Source: JAITWN01 sp050486285
GTDB taxonomy: Bacteria > Pseudomonadota > Gammaproteobacteria > SZUA-140
NCBI GenBank assembly: GCA_050486285.1
Contig: JBJHCZ010000007.1
Coordinates: forward strand, 85,550-149,549
Direction: 5' to 3'
Length of the DNA: 64,000 nt
The position numbers were made by a program, and so were the translations under genes. Each line of letters opens with the position of its first letter. Position 1 is the first letter of the stretch. This document shows, in pieces, positions 1 through 9,272 of the stretch. The notes under the pieces were generated by a model. The model was not told the origin of the DNA. It saw nothing but the letters and a program-made list of their open reading frames with translations, and did not search any database.

Positions 1-1
1 G

Positions 2-2380
2 CCGCAGACGCTGGTCGTGCTCGGCATGGGCAAGCTCGGCGCGCGCGAGCTGAATTTTTCGTCCGACATCGACCTGATCTTCGGCTACGCCGGCGACGGC
101 GAGACGCGCGGCCGTCGCGCGCGAATCTCGAACGAACAGTTCTTCACGATGCTCGGCCGCGCGCTGATCAACGCGCTCGACGCCGTCACCGAGGACGGCT
201 TCGTCTATCGCGTCGACATGCGCCTGCGGCCCTACGGCGACAGCGGGCCGCTGGTCATGAGCTTCGAGCAAATCGAGCAGTACTACCAGAGCCAGGGCCG
301 CGAGTGGGAACGCTACGCGATGATCAAGGCGCGCCCGGTCGGCGGCGATCGCGCCGACGGCGCGCGTCTGCTCGCGATGCTGACGCCCTTCGTCTACCGC
401 CGCTATCTCGACTTCGGCGTATTCGAATCGCTGCGCGAGATGAAGGCGATGATCGATCGCGAGGCGGCGCGGCGCGAGGCCGAGGACAACATCAAGATCG
501 GCCCCGGCGGCATTCGCGAGATCGAGTTCATCGGCCAGGCCTTCCAGCTGATCCGCGGCGGTCGCGAACCGGAGCTGCGCGAGCGGGAGATCCTGAAGGT
601 GCTGCCGATGCTCGGCGAGGCCGGGCATCTGCCGGCGGCGGCCTGCGCGGAGCTGCGCGATGCCTATCGCTTCCTGCGCCGCGTCGAGAACCGGCTGCAG
701 ATGGCCGCGGATCGCCAGACCCACGAACTGCCCGAGGATGACGATGGCCGCGCGCGGCTCGCGTATGCGATGGGCCATGCGGACTGGCCGGCGTTCGCGG
801 CGGCGCTGGCGGCGCATCGGCAACGCGTGCGCGGCCACTTCGATCGCGTGTTCGCCGCGCCGCGCGCCGAGGGCAGCGCCGGGCAAAATGGCGCCGCGGC
901 GCTGTGGCAGGCGACCGAATCCGCCGCCGAAGCCGATGACGCGGCGGCGATCGCGCCGCCGGAACCGGCGGCGCTGTCCGGCTTCAGCGATCCGGCCGAG
1001 GCCTGGCGACGCCTGGTGCTGTTGCGCGCGAGCTATGCCTGCCGTTCGCTCAGCGAGCGCGGCCGCGCGCGCATGAACCGGCTGATGCCGCTTTTGATCG
1101 AGGCGGTCGCGGCCAGCGCGCATCCCGACGTCACGCTTGCGCGCGTGCTCGAGTTCGTCGAGCTGATCGCGCGACGCACCGCCTATCTCGCGTTACTCGG
1201 CGACAACCCCGAGGTGCTGGCGCAGACGGTGAAACTCTGTGACGCGAGCCCATGGATCGCGCGCATGCTCAGCGAACAGCCGCTGCTGCTCGACGAGCTG
1301 ATCGATCCGCGCAGCCTGTATCGCCCGCTCGACCGCGCGGCGCTCGCACATGAGCTGAAGGCGCGGCTCGACGCGGTCGGGCCGGACGACGTCGAGCAGC
1401 AAATGGAGGCGCTGCGCCACTTCAAGCAGGCCGCGGTGCTGCGCGTCGCCGCCGCCGACGTCATGGGCGCGATGCCGCTGATGATCGTCAGCGATCACCT
1501 GACCGAGATCGCCGAGGTCGTGCTCGCGGAAGTGCTGAAGCTTGCGACCGGATATCTGACGAAGCGCAATCGGGCCGCGGCCGAAGCGATCAGGCGCGGC
1601 TTCGCGATCGTCGCCTACGGCAAGCTCGCCGGCATCGAGCTCGGCTACGGCTCGGACCTCGATCTCGTGTTCCTGCACGCGGATGCCGATCCGGTGCGTG
1701 ACGCCGAGCTCTTGCAGGTCTATCCGCGCCTCGGCCAGCGCATCATTCACATGCTCGGCGCGCATACCCCGGCCGGCATACTCTACGAGGTCGACCTGCG
1801 CCTGCGCCCGAGCGGCGCGGCGGGGCTCCTGGTCAGCTCGCTGTCGGCCTTCGACGAGTATCAGCGCGGCAGCGCCTGGACCTGGGAACATCAGGCCCTG
1901 ATCCGCGCCCGCGTCGTCGCCGGCAGCCCCGAGGTCGCCGTCCGCTTCGGCGAGATCCGCCGCGCGGTCCTCGCCCGGCCGCGCGAGCCGGAGGCGTTGC
2001 GGGGCGAGATCGGCGAGATGCGCGAGCGCATGCGCAAGGAGCTTGCGCGCGGCGGCGAGGCGCGCTTCGACCTCAAGCAGGACCGCGGCGGCATCGCCGA
2101 CATCGAATTCCTCGTCCAGTACCTGGTGCTGCGTCACGCGGCCGGGCACCCGGAACTCCTGCGCTGGACCGACAACATCCGCCTGCTCGACACCCTCGAA
2201 CAGGCCGGCCTGCTGCCGCCCGGGGATGCCGCGACCCTGCGTGACAGCTACCGCGCCTACCGCGCCCGGGTGCATCGGCTCGCCCTGCAGGAAGTCGAGG
2301 ACGCCGTCGTCGACCCCGCCGACTACGCCGAACCCCGCGCCGCCGTTACCCGCCTGTGGGGGCAGATAATCGGGGGATAA
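2..2380 (+). CDS. glnE: Glutamine synthetase adenylyltransferase/adenylyl-removing enzyme, 5'-truncated by the window edge
   Basis: This bifunctional enzyme adenylylates and deadenylylates glutamine synthetase in response to PII and glutamine. The frame is open from base 2, so the gene begins upstream; about 792 residues are present against roughly 950 in the family. Two nucleotidyltransferase signatures are visible: FSSDIDLIF at the left edge, belonging to the N-terminal adenylyl-removing domain, and YGSDLDLVFL near base 1640, belonging to the C-terminal adenylyltransferase domain. The family motifs GPGGIREIEF and RGGIADIEFLVQ follow the two domains. The stop codon lies in a palindromic repeat. 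The next gene, ilvE, follows in the same direction, as in other gammaproteobacteria. Confidence 0.95.
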   Translation, partial: PQTLVVLGMGKLGARELNFSSDIDLIFGYAGDGETRGRRARISNEQFFTMLGRALINALDAVTEDGFVYRVDMRLRPYGDSGPLVMSFEQIEQYYQSQGREWERYAMIKARPVGGDRADGARLLAMLTPFVYRRYLDFGVFESLREMKAMIDREAARREAEDNIKIGPGGIREIEFIGQAFQLIRGGREPELREREILKVLPMLGEAGHLPAAACAELRDAYRFLRRVENRLQMAADRQTHELPEDDDGRARLAYAMGHADWPAFAAALAAHRQRVRGHFDRVFAAPRAEGSAGQNGAAALWQATESAAEADDAAAIAPPEPAALSGFSDPAEAWRRLVLLRASYACRSLSERGRARMNRLMPLLIEAVAASAHPDVTLARVLEFVELIARRTAYLALLGDNPEVLAQTVKLCDASPWIARMLSEQPLLLDELIDPRSLYRPLDRAALAHELKARLDAVGPDDVEQQMEALRHFKQAAVLRVAAADVMGAMPLMIVSDHLTEIAEVVLAEVLKLATGYLTKRNRAAAEAIRRGFAIVAYGKLAGIELGYGSDLDLVFLHADADPVRDAELLQVYPRLGQRIIHMLGAHTPAGILYEVDLRLRPSGAAGLLVSSLSAFDEYQRGSAWTWEHQALIRARVVAGSPEVAVRFGEIRRAVLARPREPEALRGEIGEMRERMRKELARGGEARFDLKQDRGGIADIEFLVQYLVLRHAAGHPELLRWTDNIRLLDTLEQAGLLPPGDAATLRDSYRAYRARVHRLALQEVEDAVVDPADYAEPRAAVTRLWGQIIGG

Positions 2381-2460
2381 TCGGGGTCAGAGTCGATTGA
2401 TCACAGCTGGAGTGGTCAGTTGGCAAGATTGTCGTGATCAATCGACTCTGACCCCGATTA
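2378..2460. repeat. Palindromic element, GGGGTCAGAGT family
   Basis: Perfect 27-bp inverted repeats at 2378-2404 and 2434-2460 flank a 29-bp loop. The core GGGGTCAGAGTCGATTGATC reads inward from both ends. The left arm begins with the glnE stop codon TAA, so the palindrome extends past the GGGGTC core into flanking sequence. A further fragment, CTGACCCCGAT, follows at about 2464, and another partial copy, GGGTCAGACCCC, lies at about 2517 just before ilvE. Confidence 0.9.
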
Positions 2461-2557
2461 TCCCTGACCCCGATGAAATATCGGCGGAAATTCGCTAGAA
2501 TCCCCGGACGACCCGCGGGTCAGACCCCTTTTTCCCTACGAATTTCAGGAGTTCCGC

Positions 2558-3487
2558 ATGAGCATGGTGGGTATGGACGACCGTGACGGCGTCATCTGGC
2601 TGGACGGCCGACTGGTCCCCTGGCGCGAGGCGAAGGTGCATGTGCTGACGCATACCCTCCATTACGGCCTCGGCGTGTTCGAGGGCATTCGCGCCTACAA
2701 GACCGCGAAGGGCGCCACGATCTTCCGCCTGAAGGAGCACACCGATCGCCTGTTCCGCTCGGCGCATATCCTCAACATGCCGATGCCGTACGACAAGGCC
2801 ACGATCAACGACGCGATCTGCGCCGCGGTGCGCGAGAACGGGCTCGAGTCCGGCTACATCCGCCCGATGTGCTTCTACGGCGCCGAGGGCATGGGCCTGC
2901 GCGCCGACAACCTGAAGACGCATGTGATGGTCGCGGCGTGGAGCTGGGGCTCGTACATGGGCGACGAGAACATGCAGAAGGGCATCAAGGTCCGCACCTC
3001 GTCGTACACCCGCCACCACGTCAACATCACGATGTGCAAGGCCAAGGCCAACGGCAACTACATCAACTCGATCCTCGCGCTGAACGAGGCGCTGGCCTGC
3101 GGCTGCCACGAGGCGATGCTGCTCGACGCCGAGGGCTATGTCGCCGAGGGCAGCGGCGAGAATATCTTCATCATCCGCGACGGCGTGCTGTACACGCCGG
3201 ACCTGACCTCGGCGCTCGACGGCATCACGCGCGCGACGATCTTCCAGCTCGCCGGCGAACTCGGCCTGACCGTGAAGGAAAAGCGCATCACCCGCGACGA
3301 GGTCTACATCGCCGACGAGGCCTTCTTCACCGGCACCGCCGCCGAGGTCACGCCGATCCGCGAGATCGACAGCCGCAAGATCGGCAACGGCGGCCGCGGC
3401 CCGATCACCGAGCGCCTGCAATCGCTGTACTTCGACCAGGTCTACGGACGGCGCAAGGAACACGCCGAATGGCTGACCTATATCTAA
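2558..3487 (+). CDS. ilvE: Branched-chain amino acid aminotransferase
   Basis: This class IV PLP enzyme performs the last transamination of valine, leucine and isoleucine synthesis. The 309-residue length matches the family. Supporting motifs include HYGLGVFEGIRAY near the N-terminus, the active-site lysine region around HVNITMCKAKANGNY, the phosphate-binding stretch EGSGENIFII, and the C-terminal GTAAEVTPIREID. An AGGAG ribosome-binding site lies about 6 bases before the ATG. Palindromic repeat elements border the gene on both sides, so it is probably its own transcription unit. Confidence 0.96.
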   Translation: MSMVGMDDRDGVIWLDGRLVPWREAKVHVLTHTLHYGLGVFEGIRAYKTAKGATIFRLKEHTDRLFRSAHILNMPMPYDKATINDAICAAVRENGLESGYIRPMCFYGAEGMGLRADNLKTHVMVAAWSWGSYMGDENMQKGIKVRTSSYTRHHVNITMCKAKANGNYINSILALNEALACGCHEAMLLDAEGYVAEGSGENIFIIRDGVLYTPDLTSALDGITRATIFQLAGELGLTVKEKRITRDEVYIADEAFFTGTAAEVTPIREIDSRKIGNGGRGPITERLQSLYFDQVYGRRKEHAEWLTYI

Positions 3488-3494
3488 CATCAAC

Positions 3495-3527
3495 GGGGTC
3501 AGAGTAGACTTCGTCTACTCTGACCCC
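3495..3527. repeat. Short palindromic element, GTCTACTCTGACCCC subtype
   Basis: Perfect 15-bp arms (GGGGTCAGAGTAGAC and its complement) are separated by TTC. The element begins 8 bases after the ilvE stop and directly abuts an in-frame ATG at 3528. It would form a tight hairpin but has no T-run, so it is a mobile-type palindrome rather than a clear terminator. Confidence 0.9.
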
Positions 3528-3551
3528 ATGGGAGTATGGGAGGAATGGCTG

Positions 3552-3773
3552 GTGACTGCAATGACACAGACCGGTGAACCGGTCATCCCGCCGAACGCGA
3601 AGAACCGCTACGAGGTCACGCGCGCGGACCTGCCGCTGCATTGCCCGCTGCCGGGCATGAGCCTGTGGAACTCGCACCCGCGCGTGTACCTGCCGATCGA
3701 GGAAGACGGCGGCGAATCGATGTGCCCGTACTGCGGCGCGCACTTCGTGCTGGTCGGAGACAAGGCCGGCTGA
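3552..3773 (+). CDS. Small zinc-finger (zf-CHCC) protein
   Basis: A roughly 73-residue protein of the CHCC zinc-finger family (related to the NDUFS6 zinc domain). It contains LHCPLPGMSLWNSHPRVYLP followed by CPYCG, giving the C/H/C/C metal ligands. Its exact role in bacteria is unclear. A GGGAGG Shine-Dalgarno at 3538-3543 is best spaced for the GTG at 3552. ATG 3561 is a possible alternative, while the in-frame ATG at 3528 directly abuts the repeat and precedes the Shine-Dalgarno. The gene between ilvE and waaA is commonly of this type in gammaproteobacteria. Confidence 0.85.
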   Translation: MTAMTQTGEPVIPPNAKNRYEVTRADLPLHCPLPGMSLWNSHPRVYLPIEEDGGESMCPYCGAHFVLVGDKAG

Positions 3774-3827
3774 CCACGGTGCCCCCGCAACCGTTCGACC
3801 CATCCGCTAACGCCTGACGGCCCACGG

Positions 3828-5090
3828 ATGGAGACCCCGGACCCCGGCATCGACCCCCGCTATCGCGCGCTGACGCCCGTCCTCTCGCCGCTGCTGGTCG
3901 CGTGGAGCGCCTGGCAGGCCGTGCAGGCGCGCGACCCCCGCCTGTTGCGACAGCGCCTCGGCCTGGGTATCCCCGCGCGCAATGATCGCCCGCTGTGGCT
4001 GCACTGCTCGTCGGTCGGCGAGGTCAACGCCGCCCGTCCGCTGGTCGATGCGCTGCGCCGCCGCGATCCCGCACTCCCGATCCTCGTCACCACCTTCACG
4101 CCGACCGGCGCCGCAGCCGCCGCGCGCGCGTTCGGCGCCGGCGTCGCGCATGTCTATCTGCCGCTGGACCTTCGCTTCGCGGTCACGCGCTTCCTGCGCG
4201 CGAACCGTCCCCGCTGCGCGCTGGTCATGGAGACCGAGATCTGGCCGCGGCTGTTTCACGAATGCCGCGCCGCCGTCGTGCCGCCGGTGATCGTCAACGG
4301 CCGGCTGTCGACGCGCACGCTCGACCGTCCTGCATGGATGCGCGGCGTACTTGCGCGCGCGCTCGCGAATGCCGAGCGCGTCCTCGCGCGCTCGGATCAC
4401 GACGCGCAGGGCTTCGCCTCGCTCGGCGTGGCGCCGGACCGGATCGAGGTCATCGGCAACCTGAAGTTCGCGCAGCCGGTCAGTGATGCCGCGCCGCCAA
4501 CCGTGATCACGCTGCCGCGCCCGTATATCCTCGCGGCCTCGACCCACGATGACGAGGAGCTGCGCATCGCCCGCGCCTGGCTCGCGAGTCCGCTGCGCGC
4601 GAACCGCCTGCTCGTCATCGTACCGCGCCACCCGAAGCGCAAGGCCGCGATCCTCGCGCAGCTGCGACCGCTCGGCGCGTGCCTCGCGGTGCGCAGCGAC
4701 GGCGATGCAGTCGAAGCCGGCACCGAACTCTACCTCGCCGACACCTTCGGCGAACTGCCGGGCTTCATCAAGGGCGCGGAGCTCGTCTTCGTCGGCGGCT
4801 CGCTGATCCCGCGCGGCGGCCAGAACCTCCTCGAGGTCGCGCGCGCGGGCAAGGTCGCATTGTTCGGACCGCATATGGACAACTTTGCCGATGAGCGCGA
4901 CCTGCTGCTCGAACAGGACGCCGCGATCGCGGTGCGGGATGCCGACGGGCTGATGCGTGAGCTCGCCGCCCTGACCACCGACCCCGCGCGCGCCCGCGCG
5001 ATCGGCGAGCGGGCCCGGCGGCTGGTCGAGGCGAGGGGGGAGGTCGCGGAGCGGTATGTCGACGCACTGGCGCCATGGCGCCAGCCGTAA
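3828..5090 (+). CDS. waaA: 3-deoxy-D-manno-octulosonic acid (Kdo) transferase
   Basis: This inner-membrane GT30 glycosyltransferase adds Kdo from CMP-Kdo to lipid IVA. The 420-residue length is typical. Recognisable stretches are HCSSVGEVNAARPLV near residue 60, LVTTFTPTGAAAA, VYLPLDLRFAVTRFLR, the METEIWPRLF signature, and GGSLIPRGGQNLLE with FGPHMDNFADER near the C-terminus. It opens the LPS locus. A palindromic element follows the stop codon after six bases and separates the gene from the DUF4143 ATPase. Confidence 0.95.
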   Translation: METPDPGIDPRYRALTPVLSPLLVAWSAWQAVQARDPRLLRQRLGLGIPARNDRPLWLHCSSVGEVNAARPLVDALRRRDPALPILVTTFTPTGAAAAARAFGAGVAHVYLPLDLRFAVTRFLRANRPRCALVMETEIWPRLFHECRAAVVPPVIVNGRLSTRTLDRPAWMRGVLARALANAERVLARSDHDAQGFASLGVAPDRIEVIGNLKFAQPVSDAAPPTVITLPRPYILAASTHDDEELRIARAWLASPLRANRLLVIVPRHPKRKAAILAQLRPLGACLAVRSDGDAVEAGTELYLADTFGELPGFIKGAELVFVGGSLIPRGGQNLLEVARAGKVALFGPHMDNFADERDLLLEQDAAIAVRDADGLMRELAALTTDPARARAIGERARRLVEARGEVAERYVDALAPWRQP

Positions 5091-5096
5091 CTGAAC

Positions 5097-5129
5097 GGGG
5101 TCAGAGTAGACCAAGTCTACTCTGACCCC
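5097..5129. repeat. Short palindromic element, GTCTACTCTGACCCC subtype
   Basis: Perfect 15-bp arms GGGGTCAGAGTAGAC with spacer CAA. It has the same arms as the element at 3495-3527 but a different 3-base tip, so the two are related copies and not one local duplication. Confidence 0.9.
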
Positions 5130-5142
5130 GAAGGAGTCCGGT

Positions 5143-5179
5143 TGCGGCTGATTGTATATATAACTTACAATCAGCCGCA
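5143..5179. promoter_or_regulatory. 14-bp perfect palindrome overlapping the start of the DUF4143 ATPase gene
   Basis: Arms TGCGGCTGATTGTA (5143-5156) and TACAATCAGCCGCA (5166-5179) flank TATATAACT. The right arm ends on the A of the ATG start codon. The AT-rich centre looks like a -10 region, which would give a near-leaderless transcript, and no Shine-Dalgarno is visible. It could be an autoregulatory operator, a translation-blocking hairpin or the end of a mobile palindrome; the sequence alone does not decide. Confidence 0.6.
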
Positions 5180-6327
5180 TGATCCCGCGAGAGGCCGAGC
5201 TTATCCTTGCCGAACTGGCCCGGGGCTACCCGGTGCTGGCGATCACCGGCCCGCGCCAGTCGGGCAAGACCACGCTGGTACGGAAGTCTTTCAGCGATCA
5301 TCCCTATGTCTCGCTCGAAAACCCCGCCCAGCGGGAGTTCGCGCAAGGCGACCCGGAGGGGTTCCTCGCGAAATACGCAGGCGGCGCGATCCTCGACGAG
5401 GCGCAGCGCTGTCCCGAGCTGTTCTCCTGGCTGCAGGGGATCGTCGACGAGCGGCGCCGGCCGGCCCATTTCATCCTGACCGGCTCGCAGCAGTTCGGCC
5501 TGATGACCGGCATCACCCAGAGCCTCGCCGGCCGGGTCGCGACGCTCGAGCTCCTGCCGTTCAGCGCCGGCGAGCTGCGCGGCGCCGGGCGCTTGCCCGC
5601 GACGCTCGACGAGACCCTGTTCACCGGCGGCTACCCGCCGATTCACGACCGCCGGCTCGACCCCGCCGTCTGGTTCGCCAATTACGTGCAGACCTATATA
5701 GAGCGCGACGTCCGTCAACTGATCAATATCCGCGACCTCGGCCAGTTCCAGCGTTTCCTCCGGCTGTGCGCCGGCCGCTGCGGCCAGTTGCTGAACCTCA
5801 GCGCGCTCGGCAACGAGGCCGGCGTCAGTCACAACACCGCCCGCGAGTGGATCTCGGTGCTCGAGGCGAGCTTCATCGTCCATCGGCTGCCGCCGCATCA
5901 CCGGAACTTCGGCAAACGGCTGGTCAAGACGCCCAAGCTGTATTTCCATGACACCGGCCTCGCCGCCTGGCTGCTCGGCATCGAACGGCCGGAACAGATC
6001 GCCACCCACCCGCTGCGCGGCGCGCTGTTCGAGAACTGGGTCGTCGGCGAATTCCTGAAACATCGCCTGAACACCGCGCGGCCGTCCAACCTGAGCTTCT
6101 GGCGCGACCGCTCCGGCAACGAAGTGGACCTGCTGATCGAGGAAGACAACCGGCTGCGCGCCGTCGAGATCAAATCCGGCGCGACCATTTTTGACGAGAT
6201 GATGAAAGGCCTCGACCGCTGGCGCGGGGTCGCCGGCGGCAGCGCCGGGGGGGAGATGCTGGTGTATGGCGGCGAGGAAGCCCAGCGACGACGAGGCATC
6301 GATGTGCTGCCCTGGAAGGGGCTGTGA
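5179..6327 (+). CDS. AAA-type ATPase with DUF4143 C-terminal domain
   Basis: A 382-residue ATP-binding protein. A Walker A motif, GPRQSGKTTL, lies at residues 24-33 and a Walker B-like AILDEAQRCP near residue 72. The C-terminal half matches the DUF4143 family (FENWVVGEFLKH, FWRDRSGNEVDLLIEE), which carries nuclease-like residues. Biochemical function is unknown for the family. These genes are typically patchily distributed, and this copy sits between waaA and the LPS glycosyltransferase that usually follows it, flanked upstream by a repeat and a palindrome. I infer acquisition by insertion. The end overlaps a GTG of the next gene. Confidence 0.85.
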   Translation: MIPREAELILAELARGYPVLAITGPRQSGKTTLVRKSFSDHPYVSLENPAQREFAQGDPEGFLAKYAGGAILDEAQRCPELFSWLQGIVDERRRPAHFILTGSQQFGLMTGITQSLAGRVATLELLPFSAGELRGAGRLPATLDETLFTGGYPPIHDRRLDPAVWFANYVQTYIERDVRQLINIRDLGQFQRFLRLCAGRCGQLLNLSALGNEAGVSHNTAREWISVLEASFIVHRLPPHHRNFGKRLVKTPKLYFHDTGLAAWLLGIERPEQIATHPLRGALFENWVVGEFLKHRLNTARPSNLSFWRDRSGNEVDLLIEEDNRLRAVEIKSGATIFDEMMKGLDRWRGVAGGSAGGEMLVYGGEEAQRRRGIDVLPWKGL

Positions 6328-6329
6328 AC

Positions 6330-7100
6330 ATGGCCACCCTCTCCGTCGTCGTGATCACCCGCAACGAGGCCGCGAACATCGACGCCTGCCTCGCGAGCGT
6401 CGACTTCGCCGACGAGATCGTCGTGCTCGATTCAGGCAGCACGGACGAGACCGTCGAGCGGGCGCGCGCCCGCAACGCGAAAGTGGAGGTCCGCGCCGAC
6501 TGGCCCGGTTACGGCCCGCAGCGCCGGCGCGCGCAGGCGCTCGCGGGCGGCGACTGGATCCTGATGATCGATGCCGACGAGCGCGTCACGCCCGAGCTCG
6601 CCGCGGCGATCCGCGCCGCGGTGCAGCGTGATGATCGCGATCGCGCCTACGCCCTGCCGCGCCTGTCCTGGTGCTTCGGACGTTATATTCGTCACGGCGG
6701 CTGGTATCCGGACTACGTCGTGCGCCTGTACCCGCGCGCGCGCGGCCGTTACGACGATGCGCTGGTACATGAAAAGGTCGTGCTCGACGACGGCATAAGC
6801 GTCGGCCGTCTCGAAGGCGACCTGCTCCACTTCACCTACGACAGCCTGCGCCACTATCTGGAGAAATCGGCCCACTATGCCGAGGCCTGGGCCGACCAGC
6901 GCGAACGGGCCGGCAAGCGGGCCTCGCTGTCGCAGGGCGTCGTCCACGCGCTCGGCTGCTTCGTCCGCATGTACCTGCTGCGAGGCGGCTTCCTCGACGG
7001 CCGCGCCGGGCTGCTGCTGGCGCTGCTGTCGGCGCATTCGACCTTCAACAAGTACGCGGACCTGTGGCTGAGACATCAGCCGCGGCGGCCGGGCGCCTGA
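6330..7100 (+). CDS. Family 2 glycosyltransferase, WaaE/KdtX-like LPS core enzyme
   Basis: A 256-residue GT2 enzyme with LSVVVITRNEAANIDACL at the N-terminus, the metal-binding MIDADER (DxD-type) motif near residue 78, and the FGRYIRHGGWYPDY region seen in LPS-core transferases next to waaA. Sugar and acceptor cannot be read from sequence. ATG 6330 is preferred because GGAAGGGG lies about 9 bases upstream; a GTG at 6324 would overlap the previous stop. The product probably acts at the inner-membrane cytoplasmic face on nascent core oligosaccharide. Confidence 0.85.
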   Translation: MATLSVVVITRNEAANIDACLASVDFADEIVVLDSGSTDETVERARARNAKVEVRADWPGYGPQRRRAQALAGGDWILMIDADERVTPELAAAIRAAVQRDDRDRAYALPRLSWCFGRYIRHGGWYPDYVVRLYPRARGRYDDALVHEKVVLDDGISVGRLEGDLLHFTYDSLRHYLEKSAHYAEAWADQRERAGKRASLSQGVVHALGCFVRMYLLRGGFLDGRAGLLLALLSAHSTFNKYADLWLRHQPRRPGA

Positions 7101-7101
7101 G

Positions 7102-8202
7102 ATGCGCGTGCTCGAGCTGTGCCTGTCGGACGGCCACGGCGGCCTCGAATTGCATGTCGCGCGGCTGTGCGAATGCCTGCGCGCGCGGGGACGAGACTGC
7201 CGCGCGCTGACGCGACCGGGCACGCGGCTCAACGCCAGGATCCGTGAACTCGGCGTGCCGATGTACGAACTCGAAACCCGCGTCGCCGCACTGCCCCTGC
7301 TCGCGGCGCGCCGCCTCGCGCAACTGGTCGACCGCGAGGGCATCGACGTCATCCATCTGCACTGGAGCCGCGACCTGCCGCTGGCGGCATTCGCGAAACG
7401 CCTCGCGCGCCGGCCGGTGCGCCTGATCCATTCGCGGCACATGGCCATCACGCGCCCCAAGTGCGATGCCTATCATCGCTTCCTCTACCGCAGTCTGGAC
7501 CGCTATCTGGTCCTGAGCCAGGTGATGTACGAGGAGGCGCTGCGATACCTGCCGATCCCGGCGGACAGGATAGAGATCGTGCATCTCGGCGTCGCCGCGC
7601 CGACGTCGCCGACGACCACCGAGCCGGAATCGCGCGCCCGCCATCGCTTCGAAATCGGTCTGTTCGGGCGCATCGAGCCGTTCAAGGGACAGCACTTGCT
7701 GATCGAGGCAATCGATCTCTTGCGCAAGCATGGCGTGGATGCGCACGCGACGATCATCGGTCACGCGATGGATGAGGCCTATCTGGCAAGACTCAAGGAG
7801 GACGTCGCCAGGCGCGGTCTCGAGCAGGCTGTCTCATTTTCCGGTTTTCATCCCTCGCCGCCTGCATTGATGCCGGGCTTCGATGTCATCGTGCTGACGA
7901 CCAGGCGCGAGACCTTCGGCCTCGTACTGGTCGAGGCGATGCTGTGCGGCGTCGCCGTCATCGGCACGAACGCCGGCGGCGTGCCGGAGATCATCGAGCA
8001 TGAGCAGAGCGGCCTGCTGTTCGAGCCCGAATCGGCTGTATCTCTCGCGAGTCAACTCGAGCGTCTGGCCAGTGACCCGGCGCTGCGCCAACGACTGGCA
8101 CGGGCCGGCCGCGAGCGCGCGGAGACGATGTTTTCGGAGGCGAGGCATGTCGCGCATATCGAGGCCTTGCTCGGCCTCGACAATCCCGGAGGCGGCCGAT
8201 GA
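7102..8202 (+). CDS. Family 4 glycosyltransferase
   Basis: A 366-residue GT-B fold retaining glycosyltransferase. The N-terminal Gly-rich DGHGGLELHVARL binds the acceptor side. The C-terminal half has FGRIEPFKGQHLLIEA and the donor-binding E-x7-E region (ETFGLVLVEAMLCGVAVIGT), followed by GGVPEII. It starts one base after the preceding stop and its stop overlaps the next start (ATGA), so the three genes are one operon. Donor sugar unknown; a role in outer-core or O-chain assembly is inferred from context. Confidence 0.88.
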   Translation: MRVLELCLSDGHGGLELHVARLCECLRARGRDCRALTRPGTRLNARIRELGVPMYELETRVAALPLLAARRLAQLVDREGIDVIHLHWSRDLPLAAFAKRLARRPVRLIHSRHMAITRPKCDAYHRFLYRSLDRYLVLSQVMYEEALRYLPIPADRIEIVHLGVAAPTSPTTTEPESRARHRFEIGLFGRIEPFKGQHLLIEAIDLLRKHGVDAHATIIGHAMDEAYLARLKEDVARRGLEQAVSFSGFHPSPPALMPGFDVIVLTTRRETFGLVLVEAMLCGVAVIGTNAGGVPEIIEHEQSGLLFEPESAVSLASQLERLASDPALRQRLARAGRERAETMFSEARHVAHIEALLGLDNPGGGR

Positions 8203-9272
8203 GCGAATTTTACCGATTCCCGACCTTCGGTGAGCGACAGCGCAGCGATGCCTGTTCGCAATGCGCGTCGAGCGCGGCGCCGGTGGTCGGACGCATGAAC
8301 TATGCCGGACTCGGCGAATGGAATGTCGTGCAGTGCCCGCAGTGCGGACTGATCAGCTTCGACCCGATGCCCGGCATCGACATCATCGAACAGGGCTGCG
8401 ACCGGCTCTATCTGACGCAGCAATCCGGTCACTCCCACCGGCGTGTGCTGAAGTATTTCTCACGCACCTATCGGCGCGGCGGGCACTTCGCGCTGCATTA
8501 CCTGAAGAGGCTCGGGCTGCCCGCCTCGCCCTCGCTGCTCGAGATCGGCGCCGGCAACGGTTATTTCTCGCAGGGCGTCGCCACGATCTTTCCCGGCGCG
8601 CGCGTCCATTACCTCGACGTCATGGAAGACCTGATCGCCTATTACCATGATCATTTCGACTGCGAGGCCGTGGCCGGCGAGCTGACCGCCGACGCCTTCC
8701 CCGGCCATCGGTTCGACCTGATCATCGCGCGCGACATCCTCGAGCATGTGCGCGATCCGAGGCAGACCTTGCGCGATGCCTGCGCACTCCTGAAGCCCGG
8801 CGGCCTGCTGTTCTTCATCACGCCGAACGGCCTCGAAGACTTCTGGACATGCAGCCAGCGCTACAAGCACAGCGGCGCGGCGACGCTGATCTGGCAGAAC
8901 CACTTTCATTACTTCCTGCCGCAGACGCTGCATCGCATGCTCGCAGATGCGGGTTTCCGCGAGGAGGTGGCGTTCAAGTGGAATCTGGAATTGCGCCGCA
9001 AGGGCATGGGCCATGCCGAGCTGCCGGAACTCGGGCCGGTGAAGCTACCGGAATTCGGCGAGCGCCCGCCGGCGGAGCCGCCGTCGAAGAAGTGGAAACA
9101 CCAACGGGACGAAGTCACCGCGCCGTGGCGGCACAACCTCGGGCCGTTGTCGAGGGTTTACAGCGCGATCGTCGATCGCAACAGGGAGCGCACAGACTTT
9201 GAAACAGCAGAAGGCAAGGAGTTTTTTGTCATCGCCAAGAAGTCCGGCGATGGCCCGCAGTCAGCCGGATAA
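8199..9272 (+). CDS. SAM-dependent methyltransferase with N-terminal zinc-ribbon
   Basis: A 357-residue protein. Residues 20-50 hold two CxxC pairs (CSQC and CPQC), a zinc-ribbon often seen in sugar-modifying methyltransferases. The SAM-binding motif LLEIGAGNGYFSQGVA lies near residue 115 and the motif DLIIARDILEHV near residue 175. It probably methylates a nucleotide sugar or a glycan end in this polysaccharide locus. Its last 12 bases overlap the convergent FkbM gene. Confidence 0.82.
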   Translation: MSEFYRFPTFGERQRSDACSQCASSAAPVVGRMNYAGLGEWNVVQCPQCGLISFDPMPGIDIIEQGCDRLYLTQQSGHSHRRVLKYFSRTYRRGGHFALHYLKRLGLPASPSLLEIGAGNGYFSQGVATIFPGARVHYLDVMEDLIAYYHDHFDCEAVAGELTADAFPGHRFDLIIARDILEHVRDPRQTLRDACALLKPGGLLFFITPNGLEDFWTCSQRYKHSGAATLIWQNHFHYFLPQTLHRMLADAGFREEVAFKWNLELRRKGMGHAELPELGPVKLPEFGERPPAEPPSKKWKHQRDEVTAPWRHNLGPLSRVYSAIVDRNRERTDFETAEGKEFFVIAKKSGDGPQSAG

